Counted from the first letter of the stretch, positions 1 through 7,389 are shown. The stretch: DNA of 10,837 bases from Promethearchaeota archaeon (GCA_014729055.1 WJKO01000492.1:1-10837), one strand, 5' to 3'. A program made the numbers and translations. Notes: a model not told the origin generated them from the sequence alone.

Positions 1-935
1 CTCTTAGGCTGTGGCAGATCCGCTTTCGTTCTACGCGGATACTTTCCGTCCCAATTAATATATTCTTCACTAAAACCCACGGAAGATGCAAAAATAGGTT
101 TTTTCTGAGAATTAAGCGAAAGATATGATACTTTTCCTATCTTCTCACTTAATTGATTAGATGCTTTTTCCAAGATAGAAAACATATAATTTTCATCAAA
201 GGTTATGGATGCATAAACTTCCTTAACTTGTTCCAATATTCGATTAATCTCCTTCATTTCATCATAAGAGAAATAGGCATTTAGTAATTTGTCCGCATTA
301 TGTGTAAACTTAGAGATTCCAGGCGTCCCTTTTCGATATTCTGCCAATTTATCCTTCATATTCATCTCTGAGACCAATAATTCGTCATAAAATTCTTTAT
401 GTGCGCTTAATAATACATGTCCTGATGCCATAATATCATAATTATCTTTGTTTCTAATAGCTTCAAATAAATCGAGAAAAGTTCTTTTATAGGGCACAAA
501 AACATTTCGGAATATTATTCCTTTTGCTGCATTGATCTCTGAATCGCTGAGAGGTGAGATATCAACAGGAATCTTAACAATATCTTCACAAATAATTATA
601 TCTTGATTGTTTGTTAACGCGATATCTTTTTCTTTTGCCATATAATCGTATACAAAATCGGGAATGACCAGACCCGTTAAAAGTCTCTTGTCTAAAATAT
701 CTATTCCTGCTTGAACTTCAAATTTCAAATCAAGATAACCTAATCCAAACAATATATGAACCAATCCCCTTTCTGTCTTAGCGGTACACTCTACCGATCC
801 AAAAAATACAACGGGATCGTAATTGATTTTAGTTACATCTTGGTTTACATATTTGCCTAAAGAAGGATATCCGAGTAATTCAGACCAGCTAGGCACGATA
901 AAAATGGAATTGTTCATTACAATATTCTTATCCAT
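1..935 (-). CDS. Unrecognised protein, C-terminal part missing (runs off window edge)
   Basis: This reading frame stays open from an ATG at 935 to the left edge, giving 311 residues with no stop, so the C-terminus lies outside the window. I do not recognise the family. The N-terminal half (about residues 1-130) looks like a mixed alpha/beta domain with hydrophobic strands such as IFIVPSW (11-17) and DPVVFFGSVEC (40-50). Residues 150-265 look mostly helical and charged, and the end visible here is basic (KYPRRTKADLPQPK). I see no signal peptide, membrane span or metal motif. An in-frame ATG also exists at 941, but the purine run aaggtga lies directly against it; the ATG at 935 has better spacing (about 5 nt), so I chose 935. 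The gene is divergent from the GH4-like gene. The frame has ordinary codon use, which supports a real gene. Confidence 0.8.
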   Translation of the reverse strand, partial: MDKNIVMNNSIFIVPSWSELLGYPSLGKYVNQDVTKINYDPVVFFGSVECTAKTERGLVHILFGLGYLDLKFEVQAGIDILDKRLLTGLVIPDFVYDYMAKEKDIALTNNQDIIICEDIVKIPVDISPLSDSEINAAKGIIFRNVFVPYKRTFLDLFEAIRNKDNYDIMASGHVLLSAHKEFYDELLVSEMNMKDKLAEYRKGTPGISKFTHNADKLLNAYFSYDEMKEINRILEQVKEVYASITFDENYMFSILEKASNQLSEKIGKVSYLSLNSQKKPIFASSVGFSEEYINWDGKYPRRTKADLPQPK

Positions 936-989
936 AAACATCACCTTGTTATATTCTAATCTTTCGTCTTTCTTTTTAACTCTTGGTTT

Positions 990-1005
990 TACATATTCAT
1001 ATGTA
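990..1005. repeat. Inverted repeat, possible operator
   Basis: Perfect 7-bp arms, TACATAT and ATATGTA, flank a 2-base centre (tc). The site lies about 55 bases upstream of the minus-strand gene start at 935. Size and symmetry suit a dimeric winged-helix or helix-turn-helix regulator, but AT-rich DNA gives such sites by chance, so the function is conjecture. Confidence 0.35.
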
Positions 1006-1110
1006 CTATTTTTAGAATTTGGTTTTCAGAATTATTATGTATTTTCATTATCTTCATTTTATTATCTAATAATTTTTCAAAATTTGTTTTCTTTATTTTC
1101 TGTGATCTTA

Positions 1111-1127
1111 AAATTTTCTGAAAATTT
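1111..1127. repeat. Inverted repeat upstream of the GH4-like gene
   Basis: The sequence reads AAATTTT-CTG-AAAATTT, perfect 7-bp arms around 3 bases, and ends 28 bases before the ATG at 1156. It could be an operator or overlap core promoter elements. All paired bases are A or T, so the chance of coincidence is substantial. Confidence 0.3.
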
Positions 1128-1155
1128 ATTACACTCATAGAGCTAAGGATAAAAT

Positions 1156-2421
1156 ATGGTTAAAATTACTTTTATTGGTGCTGCCGGTCGTGTTAACACA
1201 ACTGCGGTTGCCAACTTCACCCGTTTCGAGGAAAGTAAAGGATTAGACATGGCTTTATATGATATTGATCAACCCGGAATGTTGGAGACTATTGAAATAG
1301 TAAAAAAGGGAATGAATTTAACGGGCAATAAATTTAGTCTTTTTCCGGAAAAAACCATGGAAGATGCGCTTAACGGAGCGGATATAATTCTTTTCTGTGC
1401 TAAAGCAAAACCAACCAAACATCCTCCATTTAATTTAAGTGATGATTTGGGAAATGTAGAACTAATGCAAGAGATTATTAAGATTGCCGAAAAAACTGCG
1501 ATAAATAACTATCGGGTCATTAATTTTGCCAATCCTACGGATAAATTGGCCATTATGGTGAAGACACTTAATCCAGAAATTAACATCACTGCATTATGTA
1601 CGGGTCCAGAGGAATTTAAGCGGACAATTATGATGTATTATAAAATTCCACTGGAAGAGGAACATAGAGTTGATATTGACTGGGTAGGTTGCAATCATTA
1701 TGGTCTTATACCGGGACTAAGAATAGATGGTAAAGATATCATAGAGGATCTTAAAGAATCATATGATTTTGATTGGAGAAACTTTAAAGGATTGAGATAC
1801 GGCGATGGTTATGATTTAGCCACTAATCTGTCATTACTGCACGCGACAGGAATATTAACGGCACCACTTGGTCATGTAGAGAAATGGCATAATGGAGTTC
1901 CTAAAGCAGTAGGAGGTGGACGTTATCGTCCAACGAAAAATATCCTTTTAATGATGTCTACCAGTGATGAAGATGATGCCACAGATGAGTTATATTGGGA
2001 ATTAATGGACAGTTGGGGCACACGACAAGTTGCCATGGCAACGTTGGGAATATTGGGAAGATCTAATAAGGAATTTTTTATGCAAGCTCCTAATAATGGA
2101 TATTTAGAAAAATATAATGACAATATTTTCATTGAAACACCTGGGACTTTTAAAAATGGGGAATTTAAAAGAAAACAATTTGAGATCTCCGATTACGTGC
2201 AAAACATAATAGGTAATGAGGCACTCCGTCGATATATGATGAGTAAATCTATTGCAGAACAAGACTATGCTGCTTTAATACGTGCAATGATGCTCCACGG
2301 AAGTTCTGTCCCGATCCCTGTTGCCCGGAAAATAATCGGTGAGAAATGGGGATTAGAAGAAAATCTGGAAGATCTTTATGTAATTCCCGATAAAGATCAA
2401 TATAAAAAGTTTCCTATCTAA
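1156..2421 (+). CDS. Glycoside hydrolase family 4-like NAD-dependent protein
   Basis: A 421-residue protein close to the usual GH4 length. GH4 enzymes are cytoplasmic, need NAD and usually a divalent metal, and cleave glycosides by oxidation at C3 followed by elimination. An N-terminal Rossmann fold is visible: KITFIGAAG (3-10) is the dinucleotide loop, and ALYDID (33-38) ends the second strand with an acidic residue that would bind the NAD ribose. NFANPT (123-128) matches the NP loop of the GH4/malate dehydrogenase superfamily. C148 and H181 (in GCNH) fit the GH4 metal-binding Cys and His, and NNG...FIETPG (313-330) resembles the GH4 C-terminal signature. The protein is divergent: the usual C-H-S/G motif reads CTG, and the dinucleotide loop GAAG looks more like malate dehydrogenase than the GH4 GAGS. 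Substrate cannot be named. AAGGA (1145-1149), 6 nt before the ATG, supports the start. It is first of a same-strand run of six genes. Confidence 0.75.
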   Translation: MVKITFIGAAGRVNTTAVANFTRFEESKGLDMALYDIDQPGMLETIEIVKKGMNLTGNKFSLFPEKTMEDALNGADIILFCAKAKPTKHPPFNLSDDLGNVELMQEIIKIAEKTAINNYRVINFANPTDKLAIMVKTLNPEINITALCTGPEEFKRTIMMYYKIPLEEEHRVDIDWVGCNHYGLIPGLRIDGKDIIEDLKESYDFDWRNFKGLRYGDGYDLATNLSLLHATGILTAPLGHVEKWHNGVPKAVGGGRYRPTKNILLMMSTSDEDDATDELYWELMDSWGTRQVAMATLGILGRSNKEFFMQAPNNGYLEKYNDNIFIETPGTFKNGEFKRKQFEISDYVQNIIGNEALRRYMMSKSIAEQDYAALIRAMMLHGSSVPIPVARKIIGEKWGLEENLEDLYVIPDKDQYKKFPI

Positions 2422-2448
2422 TTTAATCAAATTCATATATGATTGAAA

Positions 2449-2580
2449 GACGGATAAAAAGATGGATAAAAAGATGGATAAAAAGATGGATAAAAAGATG
2501 GATAAAAAGATGGATAAAAAGGCGGATAAAAAGGCGGATAAAAAGGCGGATAGAAAGAAGGATAGAAAGATAAATAGAAC
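2449..2580. repeat. 12-bp tandem repeat array, about 11 units
   Basis: The consensus is GATGGATAAAAA. It starts with gacggataaaaa (2449), then five identical copies (2461-2520), two GGCGGATAAAAA copies (2521-2544), one GGCGGATAGAAA, then GAAGGATAGAAA and the decayed gataaatagaac. The plus strand is almost all purine plus T, with C only in a few units. One frame reads Met-Asp-Lys-Lys repeatedly, but a stop at 2571-2573 in the frame of the next gene prevents fusion to it. The array fills most of the 173-base gap between the GH4-like and amidohydrolase genes. Because identical units lie at the left-centre and diverged ones at the right, recent expansion on the left side is likely. Confidence 0.95.
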
Positions 2581-2594
2581 AGGAAGATTCAAAT

Positions 2595-3821
2595 ATGAGT
2601 ACGAAAAGTGTGTTCACAAAACATATTCTAATGGGCATTAAAGTTGAAAACGATAGATACATCAATATAAAAGATGGCAGAATCGTTTCAATTACTGCGG
2701 ATCCTGAATTTGACGATTCTATTGTCGATTTAGGAAGACACAGTATCGTTTTTCCAGGTCTTATTAACACACATTCTCATGCATTTCAGAGTCTCTTGAA
2801 AGGATATACTGATGATTGCACGCTTGAGGTGTTTCTAAAAATAGTATATTCGAAATTAGAGGAATTTACCATTGAGGATATTTATAACGGGTCACGCTTG
2901 GCCTTTTCGGAAATGTTACAGAATGGTATAACTACGGTTTGTGATTTCTTCTATATAAACGGCGCTGGAAACGGGAATGCAAAAGCGGTGATTAAAGCTG
3001 CGCGAGACGTGGGTTTAAGAATTAATTTAATGCGTTCTATAATAGATCTACCGGGAAAGAGTAAAAAGGTACGTGAAGATATCGATAACTATAAAACAAG
3101 ATTCAATGCGCTTTACGCCCAATACGAAAAAGACGAGAACGTGGTAATTACACCCTGTGCACATAGCGTATATTATTGCACAGAGGAAGCAATAAGATCT
3201 GTTAAGGATATAGCCCAAAATTATTCTGTAAAATGGCAGATACATTTTTCTGACTCTCAAGGCACGAGAGATTATTGTCAGACTAATTTTGGGAAATCCA
3301 ATGCGGAATATATGGCTGATAATCAATTAATGGATGAGAATATGGTCGGTGTGCATGGTATTTGGTGCGATAAACAGGATATTGAGATTATGGCAAACCA
3401 TAAGATATCTTTATCTCACAATCCCCTATCTAACCAATTTCTCGGGGAACGTCCTGCACTCATTTCAGAAATGCTCAATAATGGGATTAAGGTGGGATTA
3501 GGTACGGATGGTGCGGCGAGTAATCCCTCTTTAAGTATCTTAAACGAAATGCGACATGCAGTTCTCATTCAAAAAGCAAGACTTTTAGATCCTTCAAAGT
3601 TTGGTTCACTTCAAGGATTCAAAATGGGCACGGAACATGGCGGACATTTATCTGGATTTGAAGTCGGGAAATTTGCAAAAGGATTTTGGGCAGATTTCAT
3701 GGTCTGTGATACGCGTGATCCCACGTTAAACCCATATATTGAAAAGGCATTATCATATATGGTATATTCTCTCTCACCCAGAGCAATAAGAAAGGTATAT
3801 ATTGGTGGAAAAGAAGTGTAA
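2595..3821 (+). CDS. Zinc amidohydrolase/deaminase, TrzA/SsnA (COG0402) type
   Basis: A 408-residue member of the amidohydrolase superfamily, of normal length for cytosolic enzymes that deaminate or dechlorinate purines, S-adenosylhomocysteine/methylthioadenosine or triazines. The metal site is complete: NTHSH supplies H60 and H62, IHFSD gives H217, VHGIW gives H254, SHNPLSN carries H275, and GLGTDGAASN supplies the acid D305. H190 (CAHS) lies in the loop before the third strand. HFSD replaces the more common HxxE/HLAE motif, so the substrate cannot be told from motifs. The N-terminal (1-50) and C-terminal (355-408, ending VYIGGKEV) parts form the usual composite beta-sandwich. AGGAAG (2581-2586) lies 8 nt before ATG 2595, and an in-frame stop at 2571-2573 rules out an upstream start in the repeat array. 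The next gene follows after 6 bases. Confidence 0.85.
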   Translation: MSTKSVFTKHILMGIKVENDRYINIKDGRIVSITADPEFDDSIVDLGRHSIVFPGLINTHSHAFQSLLKGYTDDCTLEVFLKIVYSKLEEFTIEDIYNGSRLAFSEMLQNGITTVCDFFYINGAGNGNAKAVIKAARDVGLRINLMRSIIDLPGKSKKVREDIDNYKTRFNALYAQYEKDENVVITPCAHSVYYCTEEAIRSVKDIAQNYSVKWQIHFSDSQGTRDYCQTNFGKSNAEYMADNQLMDENMVGVHGIWCDKQDIEIMANHKISLSHNPLSNQFLGERPALISEMLNNGIKVGLGTDGAASNPSLSILNEMRHAVLIQKARLLDPSKFGSLQGFKMGTEHGGHLSGFEVGKFAKGFWADFMVCDTRDPTLNPYIEKALSYMVYSLSPRAIRKVYIGGKEV

Positions 3822-3827
3822 AATACT

Positions 3828-5090
3828 ATGGACGAAATAAAACCAGTAGATCGGGATTTTTTTACGGATTTTAAGTTGGATAAATGCACAGAATGCGGTG
3901 AGTGTCTAATTCACTGCCCTATTATTGACTATACGTTAGAGGAAGCAAAAGAAGAAATATCTAATCTGATTAACAATCGCCCCACAAAAAAATTGCTACG
4001 GGATTGTCAGAGTTGTTTTACATGCAATTTCTATTGCCCATATGATGCTCATCCCACAAACTTAATACTTCAACGCTGGAATGAGCAATATAATAGAGAA
4101 GGTCTTAAGATACGGGGCAAATATTATATGACTCTGCATCCAAATTATCCTAATTTTAGAACTTATGCTATGGATAGAATGACTGGTGAAGAAAAACAGA
4201 TTCTTAAACAATGGAAGAGTGAAGAACCTTTAAAAACAGATACATTAACCTATCCCGGCTGCAATGTAATTTTAACGCCCACACTGACTCAAACGAGTCT
4301 ATTTAAAGGATTAGATATTCGCGGACGACTGGAATATTGCTGTGGTGAGACATTATTTAGAACGGGCTATAAGGACAAGTTAAAGCAAGTCGCAGCCCGA
4401 CTGGATAAATGGTTTAATAAATTGAAACCAAAGAAACTATTAGTATTGTGTACAGCGGGTACAAATGTTTTTAAGAATGTATTGCCAAATTATGGTCTTA
4501 CGTATGAATTTGAAGAAATCCAATCATATTTACAATGGTTATGGGATAAATTTGAAAAGAACGAAATTAATATAACTCATCCGTTAAATAAAAAGGTAAC
4601 AATCCAAGATTCTTGTTATTCTAAGATGTTTGGCGATGAATATATGGAGATTCCACGCAAGATCTTAGAAAGAATCGGCTGTGAAGTTGTTGAGATGAAA
4701 TATAATAAAGTAGATATGAGATGTTGTGGAATTGCTGCTGGATTCAGTGTCGATGCAGCCTATAACGCACTAAAAATACAGTCCGCAGCGGCAGATAATC
4801 TCGACATGGCTAAAAAAACTGATGCAGATATCTTGTGTGTGTATTGCTCGGGATGTCATCAAACCATCACTACTTCAAAGAAACTATATTTTAAACCGTT
4901 CAAAATGGAGATATATCACATAATTGAGTTAATTCAACTAGCCATTGGTGAAATCCCCAAACGATTAATCGGTCGGACTGCAAAGAAAATGTTTTGGGGT
5001 AATATTCTCAACGCACTACCTAAAATTCCGAAAAAAAAGACATTCAAAATTCCACCTATTTCGGAAGATCCCGCTGAGGAGGGGTATTAA
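3828..5090 (+). CDS. HdrD/GlpC-like iron-sulfur oxidoreductase subunit (copy 1)
   Basis: A 420-residue protein with the layout of HdrD, GlpC and LutA/LutB relatives. Two ferredoxin-type 4Fe-4S motifs come first: C20, C23, C26, C30 and C60, C63, C66, C70, each ending in CP. Two CCG (cysteine-rich) domains follow. The first has C145 (PGC), C171-C172 (CCGE) and C208, but its final CxxC reads CTAG, so one cysteine is missing. The second is complete: C263, C299-C300 (CCG), C340 and C343 (CSGC). In the family, CCG domains hold a noncubane 4Fe-4S cluster or a redox disulfide at the catalytic site. This is presumably a cytosolic subunit that passes electrons between carriers; the substrate is unknown. 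The gene lies 6 nt after the amidohydrolase and overlaps the next gene by one base. Confidence 0.85.
   Translation: MDEIKPVDRDFFTDFKLDKCTECGECLIHCPIIDYTLEEAKEEISNLINNRPTKKLLRDCQSCFTCNFYCPYDAHPTNLILQRWNEQYNREGLKIRGKYYMTLHPNYPNFRTYAMDRMTGEEKQILKQWKSEEPLKTDTLTYPGCNVILTPTLTQTSLFKGLDIRGRLEYCCGETLFRTGYKDKLKQVAARLDKWFNKLKPKKLLVLCTAGTNVFKNVLPNYGLTYEFEEIQSYLQWLWDKFEKNEINITHPLNKKVTIQDSCYSKMFGDEYMEIPRKILERIGCEVVEMKYNKVDMRCCGIAAGFSVDAAYNALKIQSAAADNLDMAKKTDADILCVYCSGCHQTITTSKKLYFKPFKMEIYHIIELIQLAIGEIPKRLIGRTAKKMFWGNILNALPKIPKKKTFKIPPISEDPAEEGY
5078..5082 (+). promoter_or_regulatory. Strong Shine-Dalgarno site before second HdrD-like gene
   Basis: GGAGG, inside a longer gaggagggg, lies 7 nt before ATG 5090 and within the end of the upstream coding region. 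With the TAATG overlap it indicates translational coupling of the two iron-sulfur genes. It is the clearest ribosome-binding site in the window. Confidence 0.8.
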
Positions 5091-6469
5091 TGTCAGTAAA
5101 ACAAAATCAATGGAATTTATTTGATACTGAAGCATGTACTCGTTGTGGAGAATGTTTTCATAAATGTCCTGAGATGAGTCTGCCTTTAGAAATTGCTAAA
5201 CAAGAGATTAACGCTCTAATTGATGGGCAAGATTCAAAACATGTATTATATCATTGTACGACTTGTTTTTCGTGCAATTTGATCTGCCCTCATGATTGTA
5301 AACCTTATGAATTAATCCTACAAAGATGGAATGAATTGTATTGGAAACGCGGGGCGCCTCCGATATATCGATTTGTCTGTCCAACAATGGAAAGTAATAT
5401 ATGGCAGATGCTAGAGGTATTGATGCCAGAAGATGAAAAAGTGGAAGTCCAAAAATGGATGAACCAAGATCTTAAGGAAGAGGTTTTGCTTATAGGTAAT
5501 TATACACACCTTTTTTCTTTTATAATAGGTAACAGTAAACTGCTTGATTATTTTACCCCCGTTGATCTTCTTGATCAATGGGAATGCGGTGCGTATCTTT
5601 ATCAAGGTGGTTATCTTGATGTTGTAAAAGAGATTGGAAAAAATTGTAAAAGCACATTTGATTCTCACGGAGTTAAGACGGTAGTTCCTTTTCTAGACGC
5701 TGTGCAATATATGATTGACACTATTCATTCGAAAGAGATGGACGTTAAATTTAACCAAAAGATAATAAACTTTAACAAATGGATTTTAGATAAGATCGAA
5801 AATGGAGACTTGATTTTTCAGAAGAAACTGGACTTCAAAGTTACAATTCATGATAATTGCTACTCCAAAGCCGACGGAGGGCTATATTGGAATACTGCAC
5901 GCGATCTCATTAAGAAGACGGGCTGTGAAATAATTGAAATGGAACATATTAAAGAAAACGCATTATGTTGTGGCTTTGGTGCTGGAGCAAGTTGGAAAAA
6001 TAAAAATCGTATCGTGTTTGATATATTAGCGGGAGCGAAACGGAAATATGAAGAGGCAGAAGCAACCGGTGCTGATGCCATAGTAACTTATTGTGGTGGA
6101 TGTTTATATTTACTATGGGCGGCAAATGAATTATTTAGTAGTAACTTGAAAGTATTTCATAGCATTGAATTAGTAAGGATGGCATTGGGAGAAAAAATAG
6201 ACATAAACCAAAAAATGCATAAAAAACGAGCATGGGATATTATTACGATTATTTCATACCATATCTTCAAAGGGCTATCCAAGGATCCATTCCGGATTGA
6301 AGATTTAGAATTTACGGAGGAAAAATGGAAACAGAAAAAGTTTAGATTTCTCCGATTTATGCGGTGGTGCTTTAGATCTCGTGTAATTCAATTTTTGTTC
6401 CGCAAGATATTCGGTTTTCTGTTGCCCAGAATGAAAACGAAGAGAGAATGGGAAAATGATGGGGAATAA
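5090..6469 (+). CDS. HdrD/GlpC-like iron-sulfur protein (copy 2), first CCG domain degenerate
   Basis: A 459-residue paralogue of the preceding protein, sharing its order: two 4Fe-4S motifs (C16, C19, C22, C26 and C56, C59, C62, C66), then two CCG-type domains. The second CCG domain is intact: C257, C293-C294 (CCGFG) and C335, C338 (CGGC). The first has lost its ligands: where copy 1 has PGC there is GNY (136-138), CCGE is replaced by ECGA (165-168), and the CTAG strand is VVPFLDA. The C-terminal extension (about 378-455) is rich in Arg, Lys, Phe and Trp (for example RFMRWCFRSR at 422-431), suggesting an amphipathic surface-binding tail rather than a clear transmembrane helix. Loss of the first CCG implies one catalytic noncubane site per copy-2 chain. 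The likely partner is copy 1. A stand-alone enzyme or a structural electron relay are alternatives. Confidence 0.85.
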   Translation: MSVKQNQWNLFDTEACTRCGECFHKCPEMSLPLEIAKQEINALIDGQDSKHVLYHCTTCFSCNLICPHDCKPYELILQRWNELYWKRGAPPIYRFVCPTMESNIWQMLEVLMPEDEKVEVQKWMNQDLKEEVLLIGNYTHLFSFIIGNSKLLDYFTPVDLLDQWECGAYLYQGGYLDVVKEIGKNCKSTFDSHGVKTVVPFLDAVQYMIDTIHSKEMDVKFNQKIINFNKWILDKIENGDLIFQKKLDFKVTIHDNCYSKADGGLYWNTARDLIKKTGCEIIEMEHIKENALCCGFGAGASWKNKNRIVFDILAGAKRKYEEAEATGADAIVTYCGGCLYLLWAANELFSSNLKVFHSIELVRMALGEKIDINQKMHKKRAWDIITIISYHIFKGLSKDPFRIEDLEFTEEKWKQKKFRFLRFMRWCFRSRVIQFLFRKIFGFLLPRMKTKREWENDGE

Positions 6470-6566
6470 CGTTGATAAAGAAACAAGCAAAAATAATAAT
6501 TGATTTTTAATATGGATTCCAGTAGTCTGTTATCTATTGTGAACTATAATAGCAAGGAAGTTTTAT
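6470..6566 (+). promoter_or_regulatory. Short spacer with candidate promoter before RNase Z-like gene
   Basis: The 97-base gap is AT-rich. TTTTTAATATGG (6504-6515) is a plausible archaeal TATA box about 55 bases before ATG 6567, which would put transcription start near 6535 with a leader of about 30 bases. AAGGAAG (6554-6560) is a good Shine-Dalgarno site 6 nt before the ATG. The MBL gene may therefore have its own promoter within the run. Confidence 0.4.
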
Positions 6567-7340
6567 ATGAAAATAACATTCTTAGGTACTTCGGGATTTG
6601 GGATCACGCAAACGCGAACATTGCCATCAGTATTAATCGATGATTGTATTTTATTTGACGCTGGAGAGGGCACCTTAGGGTCAATGCTGAAAATGAATGT
6701 ATCAGTTTCGGATATTAAAGCTGTTTTTATTACGCATTTTCACGCGGATCATATATTAGGTCTGATTTCTTTGTTGTGGAAGGATGCATTTTTCAGATTG
6801 AAAGATAAAAGTTATGAATCATTCCCTATCTACATCCCAGAAGGATATAGAAAAGCATTGCTTCAATTAATTAGCATAACAAATTCTCCGTTTAATTCAG
6901 CAGGTTACAAATTGAATATCATCGAACTTCCAATATTGTGTGATTCTCCGCGCCGTCTAATGTTGAAAGGAAAAGAATATCGGATCAAGTGGACAAAAAC
7001 TAACCATAAACCCACATGTTATGCCTATAAAATAAATAATATTGTCTTTATAAGTGGAGATTCCGGGCCATGTGCGGATTTCCGAGAATTCGCGAAGGAA
7101 TGTAAAGTCTTAATCCATGAAGCGAGCTTTCCCAGCGGAATGGAACTCGCAGCTCATAAATTTAATCACAGTACACCTATGGATGTGGCAGAATTGGCGC
7201 AAAAGACTGGTGTTATGTTTGCTTATCTATATCATCTTCCTGATTTGGACGAAAAAAAAGAATCTCATTTTTTAAAAGAGACCAAAGGTATTTTTAAGAA
7301 TATATATGTGAGTCACGATTTGCAAACAATAAAAATATAA
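6567..7340 (+). CDS. RNase Z-like metallo-beta-lactamase-fold hydrolase
   Basis: A 257-residue metallo-beta-lactamase-fold protein. The metal residues appear in order: HFHADH (57-62, with H57, H59, D61, H62), H147 (TNHKP), D165 (SGDS) and H223 (LYHLP). H184 (IHEAS) and H201 (NHSTP) match the HEA and HST signatures of the RNase Z family (COG1234 type), as does MKITFLGTSG at the start. It differs from true RNase Z: the last motif reads YHLPDLDE instead of HFSxRY, and I cannot see a clear exosite arm. It could therefore be a phosphodiesterase or related hydrolase, not the essential tRNA 3' processing enzyme. No signal peptide is visible, so it should be cytosolic. The stop lies inside the 32-bp duplication shared with the following gene. 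Confidence 0.85.
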   Translation: MKITFLGTSGFGITQTRTLPSVLIDDCILFDAGEGTLGSMLKMNVSVSDIKAVFITHFHADHILGLISLLWKDAFFRLKDKSYESFPIYIPEGYRKALLQLISITNSPFNSAGYKLNIIELPILCDSPRRLMLKGKEYRIKWTKTNHKPTCYAYKINNIVFISGDSGPCADFREFAKECKVLIHEASFPSGMELAAHKFNHSTPMDVAELAQKTGVMFAYLYHLPDLDEKKESHFLKETKGIFKNIYVSHDLQTIKI

Positions 7341-7389
7341 GAATAACTGATATGAAAACAATAAAAATATGAGACTAGCTGATATGAAA
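7326..7389. repeat. 32-bp tandem direct duplication at gene junction
   Basis: Copy A (7326-7357) and copy B (7358-7389) match at 29 of 32 bases. Copy A contains the stop codon of the MBL gene (7338-7340). The A-to-G difference at 7371 makes the matching bases of copy B an ATG (7369). Both copies contain GATATGAAA, so the ATG at 7384 has a counterpart at 7352 that begins a six-codon frame (MKTIKI, stop 7370-7372) overlapping ATG 7369. Confidence 0.95.

Larger units (their letters stand above)
936..1155. promoter_or_regulatory. Divergent intergenic region with candidate promoters
   Basis: These 220 bases separate two divergent genes and are strongly AT-rich. They should hold both promoters, but no single TATA box stands out because T- and A-rich stretches occur throughout. 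The two inverted repeats listed separately (990-1005 and 1111-1127) are the clearest structures. A long Phe/Leu/Ser-rich frame crosses the region on the plus strand; I read it as non-coding. Confidence 0.5.

Noticed and set aside
823..1140. Plus-strand open frame of 105 codons, rich in Phe, Leu and Ser
   Set aside because: It begins antisense to the minus-strand gene and then covers an AT-rich intergenic region; the composition is what T-rich DNA gives, with no ribosome site.
2449..2580. CRISPR array
   Set aside because: Units are 12 bp, directly adjacent and without unique spacers.
2353..2592. Minus-strand frames with FLSIFLS and LFIHLFI repeats resembling membrane segments
   Set aside because: They are the reverse-strand translation of the 12-bp array and antisense to the GH4-like gene end or amidohydrolase start. 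The hydrophobicity comes from the repeat.
6458..6502. Small frame starting at ATG 6458 after the second HdrD-like gene
   Set aside because: Only about 14 codons and overlapping the upstream gene end; no independent support.
6567..7340. True RNase Z as the sole annotation
   Set aside because: The last histidine motif lacks the HFSxRY form and no exosite arm is evident, so I call it only RNase Z-like.
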